DNA from: Lindgomyces ingoldianus
Taxonomy: Eukaryota; Ascomycota; Dothideomycetes; Pleosporales; Lindgomycetaceae
Direction of reading: 5' to 3'
Length of the DNA stretch: 64,000 nt
NCBI RefSeq assembly: GCF_010093535.1
Contig: NW_022985186.1
Location: forward strand, 1-64,000
Made by a program: the position numbers and the translations under genes. The notes beneath the pieces were generated by a model. It ran no database searches, had not been told where the DNA came from, and saw only the letters and a program-made list of their open reading frames with translations. Positions 12,533 to 24,900 of the stretch are shown here, in pieces; position 1 is the stretch's first letter; the number at the start of each line of letters is the position of its first letter.

Positions 12533-12591
12533 CTCGCTCCCTTGTCGAGTCGTTTGCCACATGTCCCCTCCTCAGCTTATGCAAGAATTAC

Positions 12592-14425
12592 AGCAACATA
12601 TATCTTAAGGAAGACACGATTAGAAACAAGATAAACTCTATAAGCAGATAGCTGATAAATTATAATTGCGACGTCTAAGCATCGTCGCGTTCAGATCAAA
12701 ACGCGTTCTGCTAGGGCCGTGGCGACAACGAAACATTAGAACGTTATAATGAGAGCGGTATCTAACCTAGGGATGATAACTCTATGAAGAGGTCGGGCCC
12801 TCATGCTAACAAAGGACCGCAGAGAATTTCAAAAGGCCCGCAGTGGTGCCTGCCGACGAGAGTCATCTACCCCGTCTACACAATAAACAAGGCCCCGGAC
12901 TTCAAAGGCAAGCAGCAAGCCGTCGCAAGATTCTGAAGGACCTCTAGCCGGACACTCTCAATGTCAAAGAAGGCATAGGACTGCTATTGGTAAGGCAGAG
13001 AGACTTAAGCAACTAGTGGCTGTGGAATTGGCAACCTCCTCTCAAGCTAGGATTGTTCGAAAGCGCCGCCGTCTCCGCACTGGGTGTGATCACATCTGCT
13101 ACCATCAGCGCCGCAATCACCACAACGCAAAATTAGCCAACCGGGTAACGAAAACCGTTTACACAAAGCCCCCCCTACCTCCTTGGCTTTATGAGATGTT
13201 TCATATAATGAGCGTCGGACTCTGTACTCACTGAGTATCTACTCGCACCTTGACATCACTCAAGTCTCAGCCTTAGTTTTACATCCACAACTAGATCTTT
13301 AGCTCTCTGCCCCCCACTACTCTATCGCATTAGCATCACTTTATAGCGCTTAGCATTTGCTCTTTTATCAATCAATTCAGTTCCTCACGATCTATGTGTG
13401 CCCCTAAGCTTTACAGAAACATTTAATAAGATCTAGAACCTTGTTAGCAACCAAAAAGGTCCGCTACCAGGGACCTTCTCATTTGACAGAGGGATTCTCG
13501 AAGCAAAGCAGAGCTGAGGTGACAGCTACAACATTCGTTAGAAGTGAAGTGAAGTGATCTGGGGCAGAAGATTGCAGTGGTGGAGAGGGAAAAGGAGGAA
13601 GCTGCAGCAGGAATTAGAAGAAGTAGGTTTGTGCGAAATCTTGAGGGCTACGTGAATTTTATGCTAACCGATGGTTGATGGGATTGGGATACTGAACTGC
13701 TAAATCGTGCGAAGTCTCGCGTGGCGAGATCGCGATGCTCCTGACATCAGGTGTCATACAATGCATTCTCCTGCTATGGTATATTCAATGGGTTGAGGCG
13801 TCGTGTATTAAGCACATCCGCACCTTTGATAGTAGAGCGTTAATGCCCCGCGTGGAAGGAAGCCATAGAGATACCGCACATGCCGCCTGCCGATTTTTCG
13901 GATATTGTCTGGGTACCTAGCAGCCATACAGTGCGTTCCCAGCAACGTAATAGCAATTATAATGCAGCTCTGCAGCGCTTCAAAGCTAGAGAAGCCTGAC
14001 AGCTATCATAAGACCAAAAATCAGGACATTTGAACATGTGGCGGCGTAGATAATGCCCATAGAGGGTGGGCAGTGGACATGGGTGGATACTGGAAGTCGA
14101 TGAGCGCACGGTCCCCCGCCAGCGAAAATCTCGGTAAGCGGCTGAATCAGCCATACAAATGTCGCCGTAGATATACTACTGATCGATAAGCCCGCCACGG
14201 ATAAATACCCCGCGTGCCCAGAAATGTCAACATGAAACGCAATTTGACTACTCCAATTCAGGCAAGCGCCTACTTAATATGTCAACCCGTAAATTGCTCG
14301 GCCTGCATCATTGACAGTACATTTCAGAAGCTGCGTACTCAAACGTCCTGCCGTCGTTGATTGTCAAATCTCGTCTTTTTTTTTCTCCCAATTCCCGACT
14401 CCAATCCACTTGTGCGCCTCCAAAT
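12592..14425. other. Intergenic, balanced composition; no gene recognised
   Basis: This stretch upstream of the DLH gene is not RIP-decayed. Frames of 60-72 codons (13016-13234, 13735-13920, 13957-14198) have no recognised motif. The last few hundred bases presumably hold the DLH promoter, but I see no defining element. Confidence 0.45.
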
Positions 14426-15392
14426 ATGGCTCCCACTTTCATGAGGATGTGCACGCTCGGTTTAGCTAGCGTTTCTTCGATTCTAGCAGCGTCGTCGTGC
14501 CCAGGACTTACGGTAAGCCACGACGGGGAGCCTGTTGGGGAATTTAAGAATGTGAGCGGAAGTGAGTCTAGCGCAATTGATTGCAGCGAAGTAGGGACTC
14601 ACCGCATACAGTTCAAGTATACCATTCGTATGCCAAGGGCAACCCCAATAACAGCAATGCGATTCTCTATGTAACGGATATCTATGGCGTTCCGCTTCTG
14701 CAGAACAAACTGTAAGCCTCTCTGCAGCGGAAACCTAACCGTAAGATGTAAGAAATTCTAAAGATCTCCACAGACTCGCCGATTCCATAGCCCGCGCAAA
14801 CTACAATGTAATCATGCCAGACTTATTCAATGGTGATGCGGTTCCGGTGACCTCTTCCGAAGGTCCGGCACTCAACCTTACGGACTGGCGTGCGCGACAT
14901 CCCACTGCTGAGATCGACCGCATCATCGGCGAGATAATCGCGTATATGCGCAATAGCCTCGGTGTGAAGAGGATCGGAGCTGTTGGGTACTGCTTCGGGG
15001 GGAAGTATGTACCGAGATTCCTTTCCGAAGGGAAAGGAATCGATGTTGGATTCATCGCGCACCCGAGTAGTCTCGAGGCAGCGGAGATTCAGGGCATAGC
15101 TGGGCCGATAAGTATTGCTGCTGGAGGTCAGTTTTCTAAATTTGCAGCAACTCTCTGCGAGATGTCGTTTGCTAACAGGGCGAGAGCAGAGTTGGACAGC
15201 GCGTTCAATGCAACAGGCCGCCGCAAAGCCGAAGATATCCTTACGAGTAAGAACTCAACGTACGAGGCCAATTTGTATTCCGGCGCACCTCACGGTTTTG
15301 GCGTGCGGGTAGATCTGAACAACAAGCGGCAGAAGTATGCAAAGGAAGCATCCTTCTTTCAAGCAATCACTTGGTTTAACACATGGCTTTGA
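14426..15392 (+). CDS. Dienelactone hydrolase family protein (predicted secreted), four exons
   Basis: Proposed exons 14426-14561, 14612-14711, 14774-15126 and 15190-15392 give a 263-residue alpha/beta hydrolase, the usual length for fungal DLH proteins plus a leader. Introns of 50, 62 and 63 bp have GT...AG ends, the second and third with CTAAC branch sites. The third intron is a multiple of three without a stop, so an unspliced reading adds 21 foreign residues between the strand ending SIAAG and ELDSAF; splicing restores the family pattern. The catalytic triad is visible: Cys152 in GYCFGGK, Asp199 in GELDSAF and His231 in GAPHGF. The conserved VTDIYG and MPDLFNGD blocks are present. Residues 1-23 look like a signal peptide (hydrophobic LGLASVSSILAAS). 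An in-frame ATG lies 23 codons upstream, but its residues lack leader character. Family members hydrolyse small lactones or esters; the substrate is unknown. The gene looks intact. Confidence 0.85.
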
Positions 15393-16740
15393 CGACGCGG
15401 GAAACTGTCAATATAAAATGAATTCAGAAGGTAAGGGACAAGGAACACTGTATTGAATGGGGATTGATTAAGAATTATTCCGTAAGCATGACGGAAGATA
15501 GTGATATTCTCCAATCAGTCTTCTCGAACTATCCCACGTTACTTGCAATCACGGGACCAATAACAACTCTGGTCTTACGTTAAATAACCTTTGAAATTGT
15601 TATAGGTCTGGCGAGGGTGCAGTTTCAGCCTCCCATATGAGGGCGTTTCTTGTAGCTGGAAGAGCTAGCTATGAAAGATACCAACAGCCGCCTGGTGTGT
15701 AGAAAGAATACGCCCGTCATACGGCCGCGATCCTCGGGAGGAAGCCGTCATCGAGTGCCTATCCATGAGTTCTGTCTACCTAGAGATCTGTTCGTAGGTA
15801 GGGTCATGAAATCTACAATCGCGAGTACTTCTGAGTTTTCCCGATGTAAGGTGCAACCCTCATCAGACTCGAAAAATAAGTAGGTTGAGAGGCCTTGCAC
15901 AGTCTAGGGAGGTGTCCCTAATATACTTAGATGTGATCTTTCTTTTATATAGATACATAGGATCCATAGCATACTGGGTAGTTCTACATTATCGTACGTT
16001 TACTCACTTTACGGCGCTAACAAAACCGCCCGTCTCGGAAAATACGCTTATAAAGATTCTTCATCATCGTATTGGCTCCGATCCTTGGAATATTGGAAAG
16101 AGATGACTGAGTAGCCCTATGTAAAATGGAATTGAGAGTACGTCCATAATTTCGTGCAAAATTGAACTCAGTAACAGGGAACGTCTAGGAAGAGCAATCA
16201 TGCAACGGTAACTCATAGATGTCTAGATATGAAGCACTAGGGTATCGTTGCTGCGCCTTTACTCAGGTACTGCACATGAACAAGGATTGCCAGTTGCATT
16301 CCAAAACATCCAGCAAATTGCATTGAGTGGGCGACTAGAGTTAGAGGGAGAAATATATAAGGAACCTGGCACGGACTACAACCGAAAGGGGAGGCAAAGG
16401 GAGGTGCTGCTCAGAAGGAGGACCGAGGTCGGTGAAAGAAATCATGCGTATACACTTTTTGCGAAAAGTGGGTATAACCCAAACTCTGAAACCAACTGAC
16501 AATGCCAAGCGGATGGATCTTTGCGGCCTACTCTGCCAATTCTGCGTCTAGGACTTCACCGACCAGAGGAACTAAATTTTGGTTATTATTTTCCTTATTA
16601 TACTGGGCTATCGAGAGAACTATACAAGTCCCCTCCACACATGAGCCCTTGGGTATTGGGAAAAAGGACACTAAAGTGCGGTTGCGGTTGATGTTCTACG
16701 CAGAGATGTCAACAATCAAGTCAATCAAGTTGGGGTGAAT
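15393..16740. other. Intergenic, balanced composition; no gene recognised
   Basis: Downstream of DLH. Several frames of 60-85 codons (15671-15883, 15885-16106, 16248-16499, 16502-16738) follow one another in shifting frames with no recognised motif or convincing splice structure. Confidence 0.45.
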
Positions 16741-16754
16741 TGCTTGTTTAATTG

Positions 16755-19750
16755 ACGGATCTGGCGTCTTTTGTTTAACTTAATTAACTTAATAGGCAAA
16801 ATAAGGCTTAACTTGTTAACTTAATTAACTTAATTAATAGGTGTACTGTACAAAACTGGTTCCTGTAGTACAACAACGGCGTACGGCGTATGGCGTAGTG
16901 AATTAAGTGTTGTAGATCTTGTAGATTGTCTCCAGCTCTTTAGGAGAGATAGTCTCACTACGTGGACTTTGTAATCCTGTTGTAGGCTTTAAGCTAAGGC
17001 GCTTCTAGCTACAGAGACTCTAAAGGGCAGAGAGGAGGTCTGCTTTTATGCAGAGACGTCTTATCTCTAATAGATTACTAAGCTCTAAGAACATCCTCTT
17101 ACAATTAGTAGCTGCTGCAGGGATGCTTAGGATTGTAAGGGTGAAGCGCGATAAGATAGGGTAGTTGTTAGCCTTCCTTATCTAATAGATAATTAGGTTG
17201 CGCGTAAACAGAGAGTCTTTAGGCATAAGTAGCTTAATTATCTAGCGCTTAAACTTGTTATAATAATAGGCTAGACAGGTGTTGTTACTTTGTAGGGCAG
17301 CTCTTATAAACTCTAACTAGCTTAAGGCTGGCCTAGTACATGCCTTCTTTAGCAGAGGCTCTAGAGTACTAACAGGAGAGGCGGCATCTTTAAACTCTAA
17401 CTATAAGTGTTAAAAGCTAACGTAGCAATTGTCTAGCTAGCCTTTATATGTGTAAGGCCCTTTATAAAGCTTCTTATTATAATTAAAAGGCACTGTCTAA
17501 ACCTTATCTATGTAACCTTTTGTGCGTAGGTGGAGACAGTAAGTAGTGTAATACGCTGGGGTGTCCTTTAACTTGCGCAGATAATTAATAATCTTGCTAT
17601 AAGCTATGTTACAGGTAGCTTAGACATAATTCTCTAGGGTGTTAATGTTGTTAAAGTTAACATTATTATACTAAATAAGCATCTTGTTAAGCGTTGTTGT
17701 AAGCTAATTAAGCGTAGAGAGGACCTTCTAGATAGCGCCTAACGTGCCAGCTACGCCCCTGCCCTCTATGCAGGTAGTAGCTTCTTTAAAGGGCTAAAAA
17801 ATCTGTTAGTACTCTGTAATTATTACTTAGTTCTTAGTAGTAAGGCTGTCTTCTTTAATAAACTAACACTTCTTAAGATTAGGCAATTAGAAGCGTTAAT
17901 AAGTGCTCTAGTAATAAAACTCTATAAGCTTGTAGTTAATATAATTATTAAGAGGCATGCAGAGCTTAAGTGCGCGTGTAAAGTAATTGTAATAGCTGTT
18001 TTACTTTGTCTTTACTAGCTTAACAATCTCTAGCGTCTTAACCTTGCAATTGCCCTCTAATTAAGCGTTGTGGGTTGTCTAGCACTGTTTAAAAAGCTGT
18101 TAAGCTTGTAGAGTGCAGATAGAGGCAATAACGTTAATTAAGACGCCTAGAGGGCTAGCGCGACGCTACTTGTTAAGGAACGCCTCCTCCTTGTTAAAAT
18201 GCTCCTCTGTGTTATTAAACGCTTTACAATCTTTGCTAAAGATAATTTGCTAGGCAGTAAGGTTAATTATATAGTAGGCGCAGTGTAGGTGTTAATAGTA
18301 GGCGTTAAAGTTGTATTTAATAGCTAGGGCGTTAATTGCGGAGTTGTTATTTGTAGTGTTATTAAGGATAAAGTAACCTAAGTTGCAGGCAGAGATCTTA
18401 AAGCTCTTAAGTGTAGTGTTAACAATAGTAGCAATATTAACGCCTGCATGTTAGCCTATTAATAAGGGCAGGCCTAAGACGTAATTGTAAGGTGTACTGT
18501 TATAATTAAGATAGTAGACATAGATACCTGTTAACGCCTGTTTACCGCCTGTTAACGTCTAGTTATTAAAGGAGACATAGATTGCTAATCACGCGTTACA
18601 AAGATAATTAATAACAGCAGGCACGTACAACTTGTACTCCGCGATTATATAAGCTTGTAGTGTATTGTGGGACCTCTAGAGCTCTGCCTTAGCTAGCAGG
18701 TTAGCCTGCTTTAACATAGCTTAAAAAGCAGCGCCCTTAATTACTAAAAGCGCCTAGTTATTAGCTACTACTTAGTTAAGCACTAATTATAGGAAGCGTA
18801 AGCGTGAGAAGCTCTCTGTGATAAGGTTAGCAACGCCTTAAGATACCCTAAGGCCTTTATAGTAGATGTGGGCGAGCAGGGAGGACTGCTAGGAGGTGGG
18901 CGTTGTGACGCAGGAGGTGGATTTTTAGCTATTTTTATTAACGCTGTGGCTAGCCTTACGCTTAGCAAGATAGCGTGTAATTAACGTAGTTAATAGATCT
19001 GCTTAATAGAACCTGTTAGGGTGCTTATAACAGTAGTAATAGTAGTAGAGCTAGTACAGGCGCTGCTGCTTGCGGTGCCACAGGCAATAGCTGTACTGCT
19101 AAACCTAGCTCTTTTAACTGCGCTTTGCTGTACAAGCTAGCTTGTAATAATTAGGTAGACGCGTCTAATTAATGCTATTATACGCGTTGTTATTATCTTT
19201 ATCTTAGTTAGTTGTAGAGGGGGTCCCTCCTACAAAGCTTTTGTTAACGTTAAGCTTTAACAGCGCGTTAGTAGCTATATTAGTGGCGCCCTTGTTAGGG
19301 GGGGTTTGTAAAGCTGCGCTTTTAAGCCGCTAGCTAAAGACGTGAGATAGGGCACTATTTATGCCCTCTAGACAATTAGGGGACGTTATATTAATAGAGA
19401 GGGGCGTTAGTAGGGTAAGAGAGTTAGTGTAAGTTAGTAGGTTAGATAGGCGGAAGTTAAGGAATCTTAGATATACAGCGCTAAGCCCTATTAGGCAACT
19501 ATTATGACTTTTATCTCTGTTAACTCTAAATTGCCTTATCCTAGATTTACTACTCCCACCTCCCACGCACTAGAGGATCCTGTATCCTATAGTAAATCTC
19601 TAGGGATCTAGGGGATTTAAGTCTGTTAATTAAGTTAATTAAGTAGGCACAATTTGCTTAATTAACTTAGTAAATTTTGCCTAGCTAATTAACTTAATTA
19701 ATAGCTGTTAATTAAGTTAATTAAGTTAAGTTATTAAGTTAACTTAATTG
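16755..19750 (-). mobile_element. Second hAT element, RIP-decayed, minus strand
   Basis: Both ends carry clustered AT-rich motifs built from TTAATTAAGTTAATTAAG (16780-16845 and 19625-19750) in opposite orientation, i.e. subterminal repeats. The interior encodes a decayed hAT transposase on the minus strand. I could not define exact terminal inverted repeats or an 8-bp duplication, so the ends are approximate. It is a different family from the hAT at 9564-12532, with different ends and C-terminal domain sequence. Confidence 0.75.
16990..19320 (-). pseudogene. Degenerate hAT transposase
   Basis: Minus-strand translation at about 18620-18230 reads RLAIYVSFNN, then LTGIYVYYLNYNS, LGLPLLIG, HAGVNIATIVNTTLKSFKI, LGYFILNNTTNN and later the AYYIINLTA block, following the catalytic core of fungal hAT transposases (SFDxWTS...GxHxGxNIA...LGYFVLDNAxNN...HxxNL). 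At about 17165-17000 it reads YPILSRFTLTILSIPAAATN and KRMFLELSNLLEIRRL, the hATC dimerisation domain. Stops interrupt all frames. A Pro/Ser-rich stretch at 18783-18968 belongs to the N-terminal half. Boundaries are approximate. Confidence 0.85.
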
Positions 19751-21446
19751 TTGCTAACTCTACTCTTTGCTTGGACAGGAGCTTGTAATTTCCTCCTTGG
19801 AAGGCCATATCCTAGCCCATGGAGTTTGAGAGTGAGCTCCTTTGTTACTAGGGAAGGTATATAAATGCTCTGACCAATCGCTTTCAGGGTTGTAAACCAA
19901 ACATTACAAAGATAGGTAGGATTGAAGTTCCTTCGCGCTTTCCTGATCTATACTTAAAGCAGCTGTGACAACCTTGCACACCCTAAACTTTACATTTATC
20001 ATGCTTATAGGGCTCAAATCATCTCACGCATAAACGAGTAGTGGAGCCTCTAAAAGAACGACGTATGGTATATCCCTGGCCCACCTCCCGAGACATAATT
20101 AATGCCAGCCCAGCCAGTATACCAGAAGCCTCATTCGCAATTTGCACCACCTACATTAAATCCAACCCCACTAGCAACAGCGGCTCCCTTAAAGTCTTTC
20201 TTCATCCACCCCCTAAAAAAATTACGCCCCTCAGCAAAAGTGTGTTTAATGAGGGTCAGCCATATTCCCTGCTCCCGGGGAACATTCAACATAAGAGCAC
20301 GTTTGATACCGTTGGATTTTACTTGTAAGCGTGCTGACACAGGCTACTAGCTCTGTATTTAGACAAGTTCAGCGTCTAAGTCGCGCGATAACCTTCCTAT
20401 TGCAATCTTCAGATTTTAGCATAAAAGGAAAGACATACATGCCTCTTTTCGTACAAACACATTCCAGCCGCTAGCGCCCATTTTCCAGCCTTATTTCTAT
20501 TAGCGTTATACTCAGAAGCATTTTGTAATACATATGCCTGACTATATCGACAATGAACTGTTGAGCACAAGGCAGACTACCCAAGCTTTGTTTTAGCTGC
20601 ACCTATTCTACAAGCGTGTACGACGTTGGCCTCTTCAATTACCCCGGTTGCTTGCCTGCTAAATTCTCTATTTCCCTTGTGTGCTTTACCCCTAACATTA
20701 GAATTCCTTTGATTCTTATTCTTAAAATTGTGGTCGCTGCTGTCTTTGTCCTCGTCTAGACCAGTAATATTATAATTAACACCTTACCGGGTGGACTGTA
20801 CGTATAGGGTTTCCAGCAGCATAATCCGTAGTCACCGCTTCACGATATCGAAATTCGACTAGCGAGTGCATAAAGCCATTTATGGTACTTATACCAGCGA
20901 CTCACGAATAACTGAAGTCTAACATCACGTGACTTGGTAGATAATTTGCCCTGCATCACCAAATATGTCGCGTACAGCAATTAAAAGTTTTTGAACTAAC
21001 GATGATGTTATCTCACAGCAGCAGAAGACCGCTGCCATCAACTTCGTAGATTTCAGCAACTGGCAGAGAGTAACATCTGTTGGCCCACAGTCTACATGAT
21101 CGCTAGATCTGTAACTATTCCTACATTGCTTGTCTTAGCTCCCGAGATTGCTGCATTTGCATTTCTGAAAATTTGCTACCGCAGTCCTGAATTACACACC
21201 CTGGTCGTCGCTCTGCTGCCTAAGGCACTGTTTGAACTCCCTAGCGTTGACATATAGTTCCAGATACCTTCTTTTACTAGTGTTCCGGAGTATTGTAGCT
21301 TGTTGTGACGATCTACTCCTACTCTATGTCCCGTTAGAAAATGGCGTTGATTATCGGCTTGATGAAGAGTTAGCGTTCCGGCATGTCTGGTTTGGTGTTC
21401 TAGAGCCATTCTAATGAAACTGGGTTGTCTGGCCGGAGAAATTATT
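19751..21446. other. Balanced island, no confident gene
   Basis: Unique-looking DNA between two AT-rich blocks. Frames at 20041-20350 and 21232-21414 have no recognised motif. A plus-strand frame near 21116-21250 reads TLLVLAPEIAAFAFLKICYR and continues for about 25 residues, but has no supported start or splice partners. Confidence 0.4.
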
Positions 21447-21697
21447 CTATGTAAATTCTAAGACTGTGGCTAGTTCATTAAATATTAAATGATCCCCCGT
21501 TGCTATTTTCAATATCTCAGTAAATCCCCTCCCCCAATCCTCTGGAACATACGCTTAAAGTCCGAGAACCGAATGAGATACTTGTAATACAAGCATAGGA
21601 ATGACTTACGCACATCGTCTCCAATCCCTTGTATCCCGGAGGGACTCGTAGACGCTAGTATGTAAGCATCCGTTTCCCTATCCACGTAGATGAATTG
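21447..21697 (-). pseudogene. Possible 3' fragment of an unrecognised protein gene (two exons)
   Basis: On the minus strand, an exon at 21697-21610 preceded by a good acceptor (TTTCTATTTTCAG) reads QFIYVDRETDAYILASTSPS and onward to GIGDDV. A 68-bp intron with GTAAGT donor (21609-21542) joins it to 21541-21447, continuing QDWGRGFTEILKIATGDHL up to a TAG stop. The codon pattern and splice signals look genuine, but no open upstream exon can be joined in phase and the AT-rich block begins within about 250 bp. I do not recognise the family. It is either a truncated gene end or a chance open frame. Confidence 0.4.
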
Positions 21698-21959
21698 CTG
21701 AAAATAGAAACGTAAGATCTATTGCTAAGAAGTTTTCGGCTCCACAAGGTATGACTTACCCTACATGCCTACAAACTAGTCTGTATATTGTTCGATTTTA
21801 TCACTTCCTCGCTATTCTCACTATTTCCTACAGCTTCCCTCACTACCTCTTTAGTGATATAGACATTTCCTCTCCTTACTTAAGGTCGTCGCTCAACGAT
21901 ATTTTTGGTGTCTTAAACAAGCAGATTAGCCTTCCTTTCTAGGAAGAAGTGGGCTAGTC

Positions 21960-24900
21960 CTAATTAGGAATAATTACGTAACAGCTCGCTTACGCGCACA
22001 GCTGCCACAATAAACAATCTAACCAACCCAGCTTCACATCTCCTCCTGCCACGCCCACTAACCCACCTAACTAGGGCAGTGCAACCTTACTAGCTAATCC
22101 TAAACTGCTAAGAACACTATAAGTACACATCTTACTTTATTTATACATTTTAAGTTAAAATTTAATTAGAATAGCCTTTAACACTCTCTACTTACTTCTA
22201 ACATAATAGATTATGTCTAATAATGCTATAATAACACTAAATAATAACTAGTTATAACTTAATAATAAGCCTTTATTACTAAAAATTAATACTAAAGTTA
22301 TTATTAATTTTTAAAGTAAAAGCCTAACTAAAGGCTAAAACCTTTTAGCTAAAAAAGCTAGTGCTAATAGTAATAGTAAGTTTTACTTTATATATGTTAT
22401 AATTTAAAGCTAATTAAAAAAAATAAAAGCGCTAGATAATAATAAACCTACTTTATTAAATAACATATTATTAGAACTTACTTTTTTGCCTTTTATACTT
22501 AATACATCCTAACTAGAAGACACGCAGTTTTGCCTAAGTCTAATAGCATTATAGGTAGAACTAAACTAGACAGTGCCTGCCTACGCTTTTAGCTAGACTA
22601 GACTATACAGCTTATAGAGCAGCTAAGATTAAAGCTAGTAATAGTATAGTAAAAGTATAAGTAAATCTAAATTAATTTAGATTAATATAACTTAAAAAAA
22701 AATTAAACTAATAATATTTTTTTATAGCCTACTTTTACTTATATCTAACTTATATTTAGCTATAAAGAATATTAGTAGTAATTTGCCTGTTAGCTAAGTT
22801 ATAGACTATATCTGCTACTGCAAGGTCTATATCTACAGGCCTAGGGTTAATATCTGCAGGCTTAGGGTCTGTACTAGAACACCTAGTAGCCTTAACATAA
22901 AGCACTTTTGTTTACTTTAGGTAGACTGTACCCTTTCTAGCAGCAGTTTATGCCACTATATTCCTAGTATAGACATTATAGATATAGCATAGGTTAGGCT
23001 TTACTTACTCTAACCCTAATTATTTTACTTTATTAGATAGATCTAGCTAAAGCTAGGTTAAAGCTAACTAAAAGTAAAAAAAAAAAAAAAAAATTATACT
23101 TTAGCTTAAACTTTTAAGTAGTAAATCTAAGTAGTTTAACTTTTTTATAAAAAATACTAATTTATATAAAATTATTAATTTAAAGCTGCTATATAAAAAA
23201 GTCTAGACTACTATAAAGATAATAAAACTCTCTAGGCGCCTAATAGACCCTAAGTTTATAAAAAATTTAAACATAAAAATTATAATAGCTTATTTAAAGT
23301 TAGTTAAAATGCAAATAAATTAAATTATTATAGTGTATATATAAGTTAATTTTTTTTAGAATAGCTTTAACTTAGTTTTAATTAAAGTTACACGCCCTAA
23401 AGCAGCTAAGGCACTAGTAGCCTTTATAGTAAGTTAGATCTTATAAGATTTTTACTAGAAATGCTTAAAAAAAATAGTAAGTTTATCTACTATGTATATG
23501 TCTTTAACTATTTTAGCTATAGTTATGCAAATTATTACTATAGTGTAAAAAGTAAAAGTTATAATTTTTAAAGTAAGTTATTCTCTTTCTAAATAAAATA
23601 TACCTAGATACTAACATATATTAGTAGATTAAACTAAATTTATTAAATAAAATAAAGTTTATTAGCTAAAAAAGAAAAAAGTAATGCCTAAAAATATTAC
23701 TACTTCTTTAAAAAGCATTCCTACTCTATAAAAGAGTCTAGCTATACTAACATCTACTCTAACACTAAAAGGGCCTAGATTAGCTTTAACTAAGGTAGAT
23801 CTAAGCCTTTAAAAAGCTACTTTAGGTCTAATTTATAATAAACCTACTGTTTTTTATAATCTAGTTATAGCCTTTATAATTAACTTATTTAGTTACTAAG
23901 TTTTAAGGACTAGGGCCTAGCTTATATAGTAAAATATGTACATAGCTTTACTAATTATAATTAAGTTATTTTAAGAAGTAATCTTTATAGATAATAAATT
24001 ACTATAGTCTTAGTTTAGTTAGGTCTAGAACTAGATTAAAGATATAATAAAACTTATAATAAATAAGTGCATAAAACTTAGTAAAGTAATATAGTCTTTA
24101 TTATTCTAGTTTAACATAGTAGTAGATGTTAGCATAGCTTTTAATGCTAAAAAAGGCCTAGCTAATAGTAATAAAAAAAAAGTAAAAGGGCCTATATATA
24201 ACACTAATATAGCTAAAAGTTAATTTAAAAAAGATAAAAACTTAGAAAATACTAATAATAAAAAGTTTATAGCTACTAATAATATAAAAGTTTTTACTAA
24301 CACTTTTTTAAGTTTTAACCTTTTATTTATTAAAAAAGTTAAGACCTAATTAGCTATAAAATAATTTTATAATAAACACTTAATCTAGTTAAAGTTAGGT
24401 AATATTAAAAAAAAAAAAGTTAAGACTATAGTAAATAATCTAGGCTACACTAATATAACTATCCTTATAAAAGGCATGCTAAAGAAAAGGAAATTTTTTA
24501 AAAAGTGTAAGTATAAGCTTAATAATTATTAGTATCTTTTCTAGACTAATTAAAGTAGACTTTAAAAGCATTAAGTAAAGTTAGTAAGGTTACTTTTAGT
24601 TTACTAGGTTTAGATAGTTAGTTTATTTTCTAGATAGATGTAAGTTAGTGTAGTAGCAGTTTACTTTAGTACTATACTTACTAACGCTTTTTTTGCTAGA
24701 GTTAATAGATTAACTTTGTAATAATATACCTACTATATAAAGAACAGTGTTTATAATCTTATAATAAGTAGCTAATATAATTAGATTATAGGCTGCATAT
24801 AACTATTTTTATAATAAATATAAAGTAAATTAGTAGCTATATATTATTAAGACTTTTAAAAAAATAATACTAAAGCTTAAGACTTTAAACACTTATAAAC

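Larger units (their letters stand above)
9408..12586 (+). mobile_element. Copia solo LTR (TGTCGCACG...GCAAGA), split by a hAT element
   Basis: The two halves, 9408-9563 and 12541-12586, together match the LTR of the Copia element at 55786-55991 and the solo LTR at 46989-47194. The composite is flanked by the 5-bp duplication ATTAC (9403-9407 and 12587-12591), showing an intact solo-LTR insertion of 202 bp later interrupted by the hAT transposon at 9564-12532. Confidence 0.9.

Noticed and set aside
14801..15062. Minus-strand frames opposite the DLH gene
   Set aside because: Shadows of the DLH coding strand.
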